Below, piece by piece: positions 8,872-17,724 of a stretch of 64,000 bases of DNA (its first letter is position 1; each line of letters begins with the position of its first letter). Below the pieces are notes generated by a model. That model was not told where the DNA came from, ran no database searches, and worked only from the letters and a program-made list of their open reading frames with translations. This DNA comes from an uncultured Lachnospiraceae bacterium. Lineage in GTDB: Bacteria; Bacillota; Clostridia; Lachnospirales; Lachnospiraceae. A program made the translations under genes and the position numbers. Location: contig CACZBW010000004.1 in NCBI GenBank assembly GCA_902779575.1, forward strand, positions 248,001-312,000. Reading direction: 5' to 3'.

Positions 8872-9048
8872 ATGTCTAATGTCATAGTTCGTGAGAACGA
8901 GTCTCTGGACAGTGCTCTTCGCCGCTTCAAGAGAAGCTGTGCAAAGGCAGGTATTCAGCAGGAGATTCGCAAGAGAGAGCATTACGAGAAGCCGTCTGTA
9001 AGACGTAAGAAAAAGTCTGAAGCTGCTCGTAAGCGCAAGTATAACTGA
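8872..9048 (+). CDS. rpsU: 30S ribosomal protein S21
   Basis: A 58-residue very basic protein of the small ribosomal subunit. It opens [20 protein letters not shown], continues with the family's [20 protein letters not shown] and ends [24 protein letters not shown] is the ribosome binding site, about 11 bases before the ATG. It is flanked by its own promoter and a strong terminator, so it is probably a monocistronic, highly expressed gene. Confidence 0.97.
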   Translation: MSNVIVRENESLDSALRRFKRSCAKAGIQQEIRKREHYEKPSVRRKKKSEAARKRKYN

Positions 9049-9069
9049 TCTTCCCGATGGATGATTTGT

Positions 9070-9098
9070 CCCCGGTCTTCGCGACCGGGGATTTTTCT
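9070..9098 (+). terminator. rpsU terminator
   Basis: An 8-base GC-rich stem (CCCCGGTC / GACCGGGG) with a 5-base TTCGC loop, followed by ATTTTTCTT. Confidence 0.92.
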
Positions 9099-9206
9099 TG
9101 AGAGCCGTTTTTTTACCGCATATCTGCAGCGACCGCCGCTGCGCGGTATGGCTTATGGAAAAACAGTCTCTGTTCACCGTGCTTTTTCCCGGCTTCCGGA
9201 GGAGAC

Positions 9207-9992
9207 ATGATTCGAATCGCTCATTACAAAATCCGCGTTCCGGACAGAAAAAACCGTCCTGTCCGGCCTTATTCGATTGCGCTACTGGCGGATCTTCACA
9301 ATGAAGTCTATGGTTCTGATCCGGAACATCTGGTCCGGGCCGTGGAGATGGCAGGTCCGCTGGCCATATTTTCCGTCGGCGACCTCGTTCTTGCCAAATT
9401 CGGAAGATGCGGCTATGGAACTGCCCTCGGAACCCTCCGCGCTCTTGCACGGATCAGTCCGGTGTACGCCATTAACGGAAACCATGAGACCCGGATGCGG
9501 ACCGGGGCGCGCTATGCGGAAGCTTTCCGCGCATATGATGAGGCGGTAAGGGCAGCGGGAGTTATCATGATGAACAACTGCCGCAGAGAGCTTCATTTTG
9601 AAGGCATGACCGTGAGTCTTTCCGGCCTGGAACCGGATTATGAATTCTACAAAAGCTTCGGCCCGCGCCTGGACGCCGGGATCATCCGGGAAAAACTGGG
9701 GGATCCGGGAACAGGATACAATATTCTGCTCGCTCATCATCCGAAGTATTTTCCGGCCTATGCCCGCTGGGGAGCGGATCTGACCCTCTCGGGGCATCTG
9801 CACGGCGGCATCGTCCGCCTGCCCGGAATCGGGGGGATCATCGGACCGGGGCCTGATCTGCTGCCGGTCTATGACCGCGGCCGTTTCAGGGAGGGCGCCG
9901 CTTCGATGATCGTGAGCGCCGGGCTTGGAACCCATACGATAAAACTGAGGCTTTTCAATCCGGCGGAGCTTGTGATTCTGGATTTCGAATAA
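9207..9992 (+). CDS. Metallophosphoesterase (YkuE/YaeI-like)
   Basis: A 261-residue calcineurin-like phosphoesterase. The dimetal-site motifs appear in order: DLHN (near 29), GDLV (near 58), GNHE (near 92), AHHP (near 176) and SGHLHGG (near 196). In Gram-positive relatives such enzymes are often linked to UDP-diacylglucosamine hydrolysis or general phosphoesterase activity, so the substrate here is open. Unlike many relatives it has no N-terminal membrane anchor. A GGAGGAGAC ribosome binding site precedes the ATG. scpA starts 60 bases downstream and may share the transcript. Confidence 0.85.
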   Translation: MIRIAHYKIRVPDRKNRPVRPYSIALLADLHNEVYGSDPEHLVRAVEMAGPLAIFSVGDLVLAKFGRCGYGTALGTLRALARISPVYAINGNHETRMRTGARYAEAFRAYDEAVRAAGVIMMNNCRRELHFEGMTVSLSGLEPDYEFYKSFGPRLDAGIIREKLGDPGTGYNILLAHHPKYFPAYARWGADLTLSGHLHGGIVRLPGIGGIIGPGPDLLPVYDRGRFREGAASMIVSAGLGTHTIKLRLFNPAELVILDFE

Positions 9993-10052
9993 CTGCTGCG
10001 GAGAGCGGCACTGAATAAGCAAAAACCTTTCTTCCGGGAGGGCAGTGATACG

Positions 10053-10895
10053 ATGGCGATCGAGATAAAGCTGCAGGCCTTCGAGGGTCCGCTGGACCTT
10101 CTCCTGCACCTGATCGATAAGAATAAAGTCAATATTTACGATATTCCGATTGCGCTGATTACGGGACAGTATATGGAGTATCTGTCCGCCATGCAGGAAG
10201 AGGAGACCCAGCTGGACACCATGAGTGAATTCCTGGTGATGGCGGCGACCCTTCTGGATATCAAATCCCGCATGCTTCTCCCGGCCGAGAAGGACGAGGC
10301 GGGAGAAGAGATTGACCCCAGGGACGAGCTGGTCCGCCAGCTCCTGGAGTACAAGATGTACAAGTATATGTCCTTTGAGCTGAGAGAACGGGAAGAGCGC
10401 GCGGAAGGCGTCTACTACCACAGGCAGAGTATCCCGAAAGAAGTGGTCTCCTACCGGGAACCCGTGAACGTCGACGAGGTGCTGGACAAAGCGGGAGTGA
10501 CCCTTCCTGGACTATACAGAATTTTCCAGGAGGTCATGAAGCGGCGGGAGGATCTGAAGGATCCCATCCGTTCCTCCTTCGGCAGAATTGAGAAGCAGGA
10601 GGTCGATACCGCCGAAACCATGCAGTTCGTGGAACGCTATATCATGAACCGCAGGCACTGCACCTTCCGCAGACTGCTGATGCTGCGCAGCGGCCGCATG
10701 TATACAGTGGTCGCATTCCTGACCCTGCTGGAGCTGATGAAGCGGGGACATATTTACGTAAAACAGGAAGAGACCTTCGGAGAGATCGAGATCGAAGCCA
10801 ACGATCCCTCCATGTGGACGGAGGATGAGGACGACTATCTTTCGGAATGGGCGGAGGATGACGGACAACCGGCAAGGCCGGACCCGGTCCGCTGA
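10053..10895 (+). CDS. scpA: Segregation and condensation protein A
   Basis: Kleisin subunit that bridges the heads of SMC and, with ScpB, forms the bacterial condensin used in chromosome segregation. The product has 280 residues. The N-terminal kleisin signature FEGPLDLLLHLIDKNKVNIYDIPI-type block begins at residue 10. An acidic middle (KDEAGEEIDPRDELVRQLLEYK) and a C-terminal winged-helix region (VAFLTLLELMKRGHI) follow. scpB follows on the same strand, the usual pairing. Start ATG at 10053 follows CGGGAGGGC. Confidence 0.95.
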   Translation: MAIEIKLQAFEGPLDLLLHLIDKNKVNIYDIPIALITGQYMEYLSAMQEEETQLDTMSEFLVMAATLLDIKSRMLLPAEKDEAGEEIDPRDELVRQLLEYKMYKYMSFELREREERAEGVYYHRQSIPKEVVSYREPVNVDEVLDKAGVTLPGLYRIFQEVMKRREDLKDPIRSSFGRIEKQEVDTAETMQFVERYIMNRRHCTFRRLLMLRSGRMYTVVAFLTLLELMKRGHIYVKQEETFGEIEIEANDPSMWTEDEDDYLSEWAEDDGQPARPDPVR

Positions 10896-11039
10896 AGAGA
10901 AGGCCTGGGCGGGATATAAAGTTGGAGAAGCAGGGCCGGATTTGCGGTGAATACACGGCCCCGCTCCGTGACGGACGGGGACAGAAAGCAGGCTGACCTG
11001 CGGTCAATGCCTGTGAGGGAGTATATGGAGAACAGCTTT

Positions 11040-11837
11040 ATGAGCGAATCAATGCAGAGCGGGCAGGAAATGCAGATGGAAGATGCACAAGTCCGGCAGG
11101 AAGAACGGAATATGGATCCTGCAGGGGCAGAGCAGCAGGCGGAAGAAGCTGCAGAGGCAGAGCAGCAGGCGGAAGAAGCTGCAGAGGCAGAGCAGCAGGC
11201 GGAAGAAGCTGCAGAGGCAGAGCAGCAGGCGGAAGATCTGGCAGCATCCCTGCCGCCGGAAAAAGACATTCTGTCAATAAAAGCCGCTGTGGAGGCGGTT
11301 CTTTTTGCCATGGGCGATTCCCTGGACCTTGAGACGATCTCGGAGGCCGTCGGGATGCCGGCGCCGGAGCTGGAAAAGGTCCTGAAGGAGATGACGGAGG
11401 ACTACGACGCCCCCGGCAGCGGGCGCGGGATCCATATCATAAAGCTTGAGGACCGCTATCAGCTGGCGACAAAAAAAGAATGTTATCCGGTCCTGATCCG
11501 GCTCGCGCGCCAGCCCAGAAAGGTCAGCCTCAGCGACGTGGTGATGGAAACCCTCTCCATCATTGCCTACAAGCAGCCTGTCACCAGGGTTGAGATTGAA
11601 AAGATCCGCGGCGTGAAATGCGAACATGCCATCAACCGCCTGATCGAGTACAACCTGATCCGGGAAGTCGGAAGGCTGGATGCCCCCGGGCGGCCGATTC
11701 TCTTCGGTACGACGGAAGAATTTCTCCGGCATTTCGGGACGGGTTCCCTGGATGAACTGCCGGCCATCAGCCCGGTCAAGGTGGAAGATTTCAAGGCGGA
11801 AGCAGAAGAAGAGGCCAGGGTACAGCTTGGTATCTGA
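11040..11837 (+). CDS. scpB: Segregation and condensation protein B with repeat-bearing N-terminal extension
   Basis: ScpB dimers bind ScpA in the SMC complex. The family domain begins at about KAAVEAVLFAMGDSLDLE and shows the two winged-helix halves, including TLSIIAYKQPVTRVEIEKIRG and RPILFGTTEEFLRHFG. Ahead of it is an unusual acidic extension with three exact copies of the ten-residue unit AEQQAEEAAE plus part of a fourth. The start is uncertain. ATG 11040 is chosen because GGAG lies 9 bases upstream; GTG 10947 and ATG 11025 are in frame but have poorer ribosome binding sites. Confidence 0.88.
   Translation: MSESMQSGQEMQMEDAQVRQEERNMDPAGAEQQAEEAAEAEQQAEEAAEAEQQAEEAAEAEQQAEDLAASLPPEKDILSIKAAVEAVLFAMGDSLDLETISEAVGMPAPELEKVLKEMTEDYDAPGSGRGIHIIKLEDRYQLATKKECYPVLIRLARQPRKVSLSDVVMETLSIIAYKQPVTRVEIEKIRGVKCEHAINRLIEYNLIREVGRLDAPGRPILFGTTEEFLRHFGTGSLDELPAISPVKVEDFKAEAEEEARVQLGI
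11127..11236 (+). repeat. 30-bp in-frame tandem repeat in scpB
   Basis: Three exact 30-base units starting at 11127, 11157 and 11187, then a 20-base partial copy. They encode AEQQAEEAAE. Copy-number change would stay in frame and only alter the length of the acidic N-terminal tail. Confidence 0.95.
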
Positions 11838-11879
11838 GAGTTTTCATATCGCTTTCATTTCGTTTTTTTGTGCATTTTA

Positions 11880-11912
11880 GCGGCAGGAGGCATCCTGCCG
11901 CAGTCTTTTTTT
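11880..11912 (+). terminator. Terminator of the scpAB transcript
   Basis: Perfect 9-base stem GCGGCAGGA / TCCTGCCGC with a GGCA loop, followed by AGTCTTTTTTTCC. Confidence 0.92.
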
Positions 11913-11914
11913 CC

Positions 11915-11966
11915 TTGCTTTTTATTAAGATTTAACGTACTATGAGAAATGGCAGAATTTCATAGT
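11915..11966 (+). promoter_or_regulatory. Promoter and overlapping palindrome of the decarboxylase operon
   Basis: TTGCTT (11915-11920), a 17-base spacer and TACTAT (11938-11943) form a plausible sigma-A promoter. An inverted repeat, ACTATGAGAAAT then ATTTCATAGT (11939-11966), overlaps the -10 box and start site. That is a classic position for a repressor operator. No cognate regulator can be named. Confidence 0.5.
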
Positions 11967-12082
11967 TGTTTCTTTATGATGGCTGACTGTCCGGGCATTC
12001 CGGTCCGGCCGGAGCAGCTGCATCATAATCATTGGGGAGAGGAAGATCCTCTCACAGCTGTTTTATATGGAGGTCTGATAGT

Positions 12083-13513
12083 ATGAGCAATACAGCACAG
12101 AGCTTGGCGGCAAACAGAATTGCTGCTTTGCTTGACGAAAACAGTTTCGTTGAGATCGGCGGGTGCGTTACTGCCAGAAGCACCGATTTCAACCTGACAG
12201 ACGAGAAGACTCCTTCTGACGGCGTGGTTACAGGCTATGGTCTGATCGATGACAGCCTGGTCTACGTGTACAGCCAGGATTCTTCTGTACTGGGCGGAAG
12301 CCTGGGCGAGATGCATGCCGGAAAGATTATCCGTCTCTATGATCTTGCCATGAAGATGGGAGCTCCTGTGATCGGGCTGATCGACTGCGCAGGCATCAGA
12401 CTTCAGGAGTCCACGGATGCCCTGAACGCGTTCAGCAAGCTGTATCTGAAGATGTCCCTTGCCAGCGGAGTGATCCCCCAGATCACGGCTGTGCTGGGCA
12501 GCTGCGGCGGCGGCCTGACGGTTGCAGCCGGCCTGAGCGATTTTGTCTTCATGGAAGAGAAGAAGGCGAAGCTCTTTGTGAATGCGCCGAACGCCCTCGC
12601 AGGCAACAAGACAGAGGATACCTCAAGCGCTCAGTTCCAGAGCGAGTCCACAGGTCTTGTCGATTTCGTCGGAAGCGAAGCGGATATCCTTGCCCAGATC
12701 CGTGAGCTGGTTTCCATGCTTCCTGCGAACAATGAGGATGAGGCTCCCTACAGCGAAGCCGGTGATGACCTGAACAGAGTATGTGCTGATCTGGAAAACG
12801 CCGCGGGAGATACTTCCATTCTTCTGAGCCAGATTTCTGACGGCAACCTTTTTGTCGAGGTAAAGGCTGCGGCGGCGAAGGAGATGGTTACCGGTTTCAT
12901 CAGGCTGAACGGCAATACGGTCGGCGCTGTTGCGAACCGCACGGAAGTTTATGATGAAAAGGGTGAGAAAGCTGCTGATTTCAAGCCGGTTCTGACCGCA
13001 AAAGGCTGCGAGAAGGCCGCGAAGTTTGTAGAGTTCTGCGATGCTTTTGAGATTCCTGTCCTTACTCTGACCAATGCGACAGGTTTCCTTGCGGACAAGC
13101 ACAATGAATACCGCATTGCCAAAGCGGCCGCGAAGCTGACTTACGCATTTGCGAGTGCTTCCGTTCCGAAGGTGAACGTCATTATCGGCAAGGCATTCGG
13201 AAGCGCCTATTCCATCATGAACAGCCAGGCGCTCGGCGCGGATATGACCTTTGCCTGGGAAGATGCGCAGATCGGCATGATGGACGCGAAGCTGGCTGCA
13301 GGCATCATCGCCTCCGGCAAGGACGCCGGCGTCATGAATGAAGTGGCAGCGAAGTACGCAGCAGAGCAGGAGAGCGCCATGGCCGCGGCGAAGCGCGGTT
13401 ATGTCGATACCATCATCAAGGCGCAGGATACCAGGAAACAGGTGATCGGCGCTCTGGAGATGCTTTATACAAAGAGAGAAGACCGCCCGGTAAAGAAGCA
13501 CGGAACGGTTTAA
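12083..13513 (+). CDS. Carboxyltransferase, 12S / acyl-CoA (PccB-MmdA) type
   Basis: A 476-residue member of the acyl-CoA carboxyltransferase family (beta subunit of propionyl-CoA carboxylase, MmdA, transcarboxylase 12S). It moves the carboxyl group between biotin and an acyl-CoA such as malonyl- or methylmalonyl-CoA. The two-halved crotonase-like fold is visible: IGLIDCAGIRLQES and GSCGGGLTVAAG in the N-half, VLTLTNATGFLADK and IGKAFGSAYSIMNS in the C-half. It is somewhat shorter than typical relatives of about 510 residues. ATG 12083 is chosen because ATGGAGGT lies 8 bases upstream; an ORF extension to 12032 has no support. It is the first gene of a five-gene operon. Confidence 0.88.
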   Translation: MSNTAQSLAANRIAALLDENSFVEIGGCVTARSTDFNLTDEKTPSDGVVTGYGLIDDSLVYVYSQDSSVLGGSLGEMHAGKIIRLYDLAMKMGAPVIGLIDCAGIRLQESTDALNAFSKLYLKMSLASGVIPQITAVLGSCGGGLTVAAGLSDFVFMEEKKAKLFVNAPNALAGNKTEDTSSAQFQSESTGLVDFVGSEADILAQIRELVSMLPANNEDEAPYSEAGDDLNRVCADLENAAGDTSILLSQISDGNLFVEVKAAAAKEMVTGFIRLNGNTVGAVANRTEVYDEKGEKAADFKPVLTAKGCEKAAKFVEFCDAFEIPVLTLTNATGFLADKHNEYRIAKAAAKLTYAFASASVPKVNVIIGKAFGSAYSIMNSQALGADMTFAWEDAQIGMMDAKLAAGIIASGKDAGVMNEVAAKYAAEQESAMAAAKRGYVDTIIKAQDTRKQVIGALEMLYTKREDRPVKKHGTV

Positions 13514-13528
13514 GTGAGGTGCATGCAG

Positions 13529-14449
13529 ATGAGAAAAAGATTTCAGACGATTCTGCTTGCCGCCGGCCTTTCAGCCGCTCTGCTGTCCGGATGCGTCTAT
13601 GCATCTGACACAGGGGTGACAGAGGCGGCTGTAGAGATGGCTGCCGATGAGGCAGAGAAAGCCGTGTCAGAAGCTGTCGAGACTGCGGCAACAGAAGCAG
13701 AAAAAGCCCAGGCAGAGGCCGGGGCAGACGCGGCGCAGGCTGCATTAAAGGAACCGGCCAATGTAACCGGGGACGGCCTGAACGTGAAGCTCTATGGGTT
13801 CTATGAACAGCAGATTGAAGAGGTACTTTTTAACCTTTCCGCTATGTCGGAGGAGGAGATCAGTGCCCGCATCAGAGCAGGCAATGAAGGTTCCGTGATG
13901 GTTGCTACCTGGGACAGTGTCCGGGAAGATCTAGGAAAATTTCTTGGTGTAAGCAGCTATGATGTGGATGATACCGACGACATCCTTACTTATGTATTGG
14001 ATACTCAGTATGAGGATGCGGAGGCAGTTGGCTCAAAGGTCAAAGTGAGATACGCCATCGACTTGACCAAAAGAGAGGAAGAGACAGCCAACTGGGATGT
14101 GAAGGAAACCATAGGCCGTTCTGTCAGAAAAGCCGCTCTGAACACGCTGATCGGCCTGGGCATCGTGTTTGTGGTCCTGATGTTCCTGACCTTCCTGATC
14201 AGCCAGATCCACTGGATCCCGGATATCCTGAACGGAAGAAAGAAGAAGGAAGAAGCGGCCGCTCCCGCGGCACCGACGCCCGCGCCGGCTCCTGCCGCTG
14301 TTGAGGAGGCCGTGGATGAGACAGATGACCTGGAACTGGTCGCAGTCATCTCGGCAGCGATCGCGGCGAGCGAGGATGTTCCCGCAGACGGATTTGTCGT
14401 CCGCTCCATCCGCAGAAGAGGCAGAAAAAGCAACTGGCAGAATGCCTGA
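13529..14449 (+). CDS. OadG-type gamma subunit of Na+-pumping decarboxylase, lipoprotein-like
   Basis: About 306 residues. It starts with a lipoprotein signal ending LLSGC, then an Ala/Glu-rich stretch and an extracytoplasmic region. A single membrane segment (TLIGLGIVFVVLMFLTFLIS) leads to a cytoplasmic tail. The Pro/Ala linker and the ending LVAVISAAIAAS...FVVRSIRRR are typical of OadG/MmdD-like subunits, which hold the carboxyltransferase and membrane pump together. Family gamma subunits are usually much smaller, so the extracellular part is an addition. ATG 13529 follows GTGAGGTG at good spacing; GTG 13514 and ATG 13523 are alternatives. Confidence 0.8.
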   Translation: MRKRFQTILLAAGLSAALLSGCVYASDTGVTEAAVEMAADEAEKAVSEAVETAATEAEKAQAEAGADAAQAALKEPANVTGDGLNVKLYGFYEQQIEEVLFNLSAMSEEEISARIRAGNEGSVMVATWDSVREDLGKFLGVSSYDVDDTDDILTYVLDTQYEDAEAVGSKVKVRYAIDLTKREEETANWDVKETIGRSVRKAALNTLIGLGIVFVVLMFLTFLISQIHWIPDILNGRKKKEEAAAPAAPTPAPAPAAVEEAVDETDDLELVAVISAAIAASEDVPADGFVVRSIRRRGRKSNWQNA

Positions 14450-14494
14450 CTTTTCAGATAAGTTAGAATCATCATTATTGAAGGAGAAATCACG

Positions 14495-14869
14495 ATGAAA
14501 AACTATACCATTACCGTAAATGGAAATGTCTATGATGTCACTGTTGAAGAGACTGGCTCTGCCGCATCCGCACCTGCTTCCGCTCCGAAGGCCGCTCCCA
14601 AGGCAGCCCCGAAGGCCGCACCCGCGGCAGCTCCGAAGGCTGCAGCCGGCGCAGGCGCCGTGAAAGTCACCGCATCCGTTCCGGGCAAAGTATTCAAGGT
14701 GAACGCTGCTGTAGGCCAGGCCCTCAAGGCCGGTGACGCGATCATTACTCTGGAAGCTATGAAGATGGAGATCCCGGTTGTCGCTCCGCAGGACGGCACT
14801 GTCGCTTCCATCGATGTAGCTGCCGGCGATGCAGTAGAAAACGGACAGGTCCTTGCAACCATGAACTAA
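14495..14869 (+). CDS. Biotin carrier protein (biotin/lipoyl attachment)
   Basis: A 124-residue carrier. Residues 1-20 form a short N-terminal strand region (MKNYTITVNGNVYDVTVEE), 22-53 an Ala/Pro/Lys-rich swinging linker, and 58-124 the biotinyl domain. The biotinylated lysine is Lys90 in EAMKM. It shuttles the carboxyl group between the carboxyltransferases and the membrane beta subunit. Its position between the OadG and OadB genes supports this. AAGGAGAAATCACG precedes the ATG. Confidence 0.95.
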   Translation: MKNYTITVNGNVYDVTVEETGSAASAPASAPKAAPKAAPKAAPAAAPKAAAGAGAVKVTASVPGKVFKVNAAVGQALKAGDAIITLEAMKMEIPVVAPQDGTVASIDVAAGDAVENGQVLATMN

Positions 14870-14912
14870 TCCGTTCAACTATGTAAGACCCTAAACGTCA
14901 GGAGGTTATTTG

Positions 14913-16070
14913 ATGGATTACGTTTTAAATACATTGTCAAATCTTCTGCATCAGACCGCGTTTCTGAATCTGACCTGGGGAAACTACCTGATGATGATCG
15001 TCGCGTTTGTTTTCCTGTATTTGGCAATTAAACATGATTTTGAACCGCTTCTGCTGGTTCCGATCGCGTTCGGCATGCTTCTGGTCAATATTTATCCGGA
15101 GATCATGAGCAAGCCTTACGTGGACCCGATGGGAATCGAGCATGCCGGCGGACTGCTTCACTATTTCTATATCCTTGACGAGGCTTCCATCCTTCCGTCC
15201 CTGATCTTCATGGGCGTAGGAGCCATGACAGACTTCGGTCCGCTGATCGCGAACCCGATTTCCTTTGTCATGGGCGCGGCGGCACAGCTGGGCATTTATG
15301 TCGCCTATTTCCTTGCGATTGCCTTCGGCTTTAACGGCAAGGCAGCCGCGGCAATCTCCATTATCGGCGGCGCGGACGGACCGACTTCCATCTTCCTTGC
15401 AGGTAAGCTCGGACAGACGACCCTGATGGGCCCGATCGCGGTTGCGGCGTATTCCTATATGTCGCTGGTTCCGATTATCCAGCCTCCGATCATGAAACTG
15501 TTCTCCACAGAGAAGGACAGAAAGATCAAGATGGAACAGCTTCGTCCTGTCACCCAGCTTGAAAAGATCCTGTTCCCGATCATCATCACGGTTGTTGTCT
15601 GCATGCTTCTGCCGACAACTGCACCGCTGGTCGGTATGCTGATGCTTGGCAATCTCTTCCGTGAGTGCGGAGTTGTCAGACAGCTGACAGAGACCGCGTC
15701 CAATGCCATGATGTATATCGTTGTTATTCTGCTGGGCACTTCTGTCGGAGCTTCCACTTCCGCAGAAGCATTCCTGAACGCAGCGACCCTGAAGATCGTT
15801 GTCCTGGGTCTTGTTGCATTCTGCTTTGGTACAGCCGGAGGCATGTGGCTGGGACAGCTCCTGAAAGTCCTGACCCATGGAAGGATCAATCCGCTGATCG
15901 GATCCGCGGGCGTGTCCGCCGTTCCGATGGCGGCGCGCGTATCCCAGAAGGTAGGCGCGGAAGCGGATCCCACAAACTTCCTGCTGATGCACGCGATGGG
16001 ACCGAATGTTGCCGGCGTTATCGGAACAGCCGTTGCGGCCGGTACGTTTATGGCGATCTACGGAGTATAA
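14913..16070 (+). CDS. Na+-translocating decarboxylase beta subunit
   Basis: A 385-residue polytopic membrane protein of the OadB/MmdB/GcdB family, which decarboxylates carboxybiotin and pumps Na+ out of the cell. The hallmark GGADGPTSIF contains Asp155, corresponding to the conserved cation-path aspartate. A second signature, GTSVGASTSAEAFL, is also present, with GSAGVSAVPMAARV near the C-terminus. ATG 14913 lies six bases after AGGAGGT; an upstream TTG (14910) is less likely. Its presence shows the operon couples decarboxylation to a sodium gradient instead of fixing CO2. Confidence 0.95.
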   Translation: MDYVLNTLSNLLHQTAFLNLTWGNYLMMIVAFVFLYLAIKHDFEPLLLVPIAFGMLLVNIYPEIMSKPYVDPMGIEHAGGLLHYFYILDEASILPSLIFMGVGAMTDFGPLIANPISFVMGAAAQLGIYVAYFLAIAFGFNGKAAAAISIIGGADGPTSIFLAGKLGQTTLMGPIAVAAYSYMSLVPIIQPPIMKLFSTEKDRKIKMEQLRPVTQLEKILFPIIITVVVCMLLPTTAPLVGMLMLGNLFRECGVVRQLTETASNAMMYIVVILLGTSVGASTSAEAFLNAATLKIVVLGLVAFCFGTAGGMWLGQLLKVLTHGRINPLIGSAGVSAVPMAARVSQKVGAEADPTNFLLMHAMGPNVAGVIGTAVAAGTFMAIYGV

Positions 16071-16214
16071 GGTATTTTACGGCGGCTTATACTCACGGAC
16101 GAAATTTACTGCCGGGCGGCAGCCGACGCCCCGGTATATGCAGCTGCACGGACTGTCTGCCCGCGGCGGACAGGAACCGCAGCTGGTATAAAATTTCATG
16201 AAAGGATATGAATC

Positions 16215-17621
16215 ATGGCAGAGAAAAAACCGATTAAAATAACTGAGACTGTCCTGCGTGACGCGCATCAGTCCCTGATCGCAACCCGTATGACGACAGA
16301 CCAGATGCTTCCGATCATCGACAAGATGGATCAGGTAGGCTATCATTCCGTAGAGTGCTGGGGCGGAGCTACATTTGACGCGGCCCTTCGTTTCCTGAAG
16401 GAAGATCCGTGGATCCGTCTGCGCAAGCTGCGCGAAGGCTTCAAGAAAACCAAACTGCAGATGCTTTTCCGCGGCCAGAACATTCTCGGCTACAAGCCCT
16501 ATGCGGACGACGTTGTAGAGTATTTCGTTCAGAAGTCCATCGCCAACGGTATCGATATCATCCGTATCTTTGACTGCTTCAACGATCTGAGGAACCTTGA
16601 GACGGCAGTCAGGGCTTCGAAAAAGGAAAAAGGCCATGCCCAGATCGCTCTTTGCTATACCTTGGGCGATGCCTATACACTGGACTACTGGGTTGATATC
16701 GCGAAGAAGATCCAGGACATGGGTGCCGATTCGATCTGCATCAAGGATATGGCAGGCCTGCTTGTTCCCTACGCCGCGTCAGATCTGGTCAAGGCTCTCA
16801 AGGAAGCGGTAGATCTTCCGATCCAGCTGCATACCCACTATACTTCCGGCTGCGCTTCCATGTCTTATCTCAAGGCTGTTGAAGCAGGCGTCGATGTCAT
16901 CGACTGCGCCATGAGCCCGTTTGCGCTCGGTACTTCCCAGCCGGCAACGGAAGTTATGGTTGAGACCTTCAAGGGGACGCCTTATGATTCGGGATATAAC
17001 CAGAAGCTTCTGGCGGAGATCTCGGATTACTTCCGTCCGCTCAGGGACGAAGCGCTTGCTTCCGGCCTGCTGAACCCGAAGAACCTGGGCGTCAATATCA
17101 AGACCCTGCTCTATCAGGTACCGGGCGGCATGCTTTCGAACCTGACCAGCCAGCTCGACAAGCTCGGCGCTGCGGACAAGTTCTACGAGGTTCTGGAGGA
17201 AGTTCCGAAGGTAAGAAAAGACCTCGGCGAGCCGCCGCTGGTTACCCCGTCCTCCCAGATTGTCGGTACGCAGGCTGTTATGAACGTTATCTCCGGCGAG
17301 CGCTATAAGATGGTTCCGCAGGAGACCAAGGACGTTCTGAGCGGCAAGTACGGCGTGACCGTCAAGCCGTTCAACAAGGAAGTCCAGAAGAAGTGCATCG
17401 GCGATGCTGAGGTCATCACATATCGTCCGGCGGATGATATCGAGCCGCAGCTTCCGATCCTTGAGAAGGAAATTGCCCAGTGGAAGCAGATGGATGAAGA
17501 TGTTCTTACCTACGCTCTGTTCCCGCAGGTTGCCATCGACTTCTTCAAATATCGTCAGGCACAGCAGACAGGGATTGACCCGGAGAAGGCTGACGAGGCA
17601 AATAAGGCTTATCCTGTATAA
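16215..17621 (+). CDS. Carboxyltransferase, 5S / oxaloacetate decarboxylase alpha (OadA-PycB) type
   Basis: A 468-residue TIM-barrel carboxyltransferase with the HMGL-like N-terminal domain (RDAHQSL at 15-21). The carbamylated metal-ligand lysine is probably Lys177 (IKDMAGLL), and the metal-binding histidines are H206 and H208 (HTHYTSG). The PYC_OADA-type C-terminal domain follows. It ends without a biotin domain, as in transcarboxylase 5S and PycB. It exchanges CO2 between biotin and oxaloacetate/pyruvate. Together with the 12S-type protein this gives the operon two acceptor chemistries. The 145-base gap before it holds no strong terminator. Confidence 0.93.
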   Translation: MAEKKPIKITETVLRDAHQSLIATRMTTDQMLPIIDKMDQVGYHSVECWGGATFDAALRFLKEDPWIRLRKLREGFKKTKLQMLFRGQNILGYKPYADDVVEYFVQKSIANGIDIIRIFDCFNDLRNLETAVRASKKEKGHAQIALCYTLGDAYTLDYWVDIAKKIQDMGADSICIKDMAGLLVPYAASDLVKALKEAVDLPIQLHTHYTSGCASMSYLKAVEAGVDVIDCAMSPFALGTSQPATEVMVETFKGTPYDSGYNQKLLAEISDYFRPLRDEALASGLLNPKNLGVNIKTLLYQVPGGMLSNLTSQLDKLGAADKFYEVLEEVPKVRKDLGEPPLVTPSSQIVGTQAVMNVISGERYKMVPQETKDVLSGKYGVTVKPFNKEVQKKCIGDAEVITYRPADDIEPQLPILEKEIAQWKQMDEDVLTYALFPQVAIDFFKYRQAQQTGIDPEKADEANKAYPV

Positions 17622-17660
17622 AGACAGCATCAGCCAGGAAAGAAACAGATTTAAAACAGA

Positions 17661-17694
17661 AGGGCCGGCGCGTGAAATGCGCCGGCCCTTTTTC
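17661..17694 (+). terminator. Terminator of the decarboxylase operon
   Basis: Perfect 11-base stem AGGGCCGGCGC / GCGCCGGCCCT with a 7-base loop, then TTTTTCGG. Confidence 0.95.
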
Positions 17695-17724
17695 GGATTG
17701 ATTTAATTTTATGAAATGAACAGT

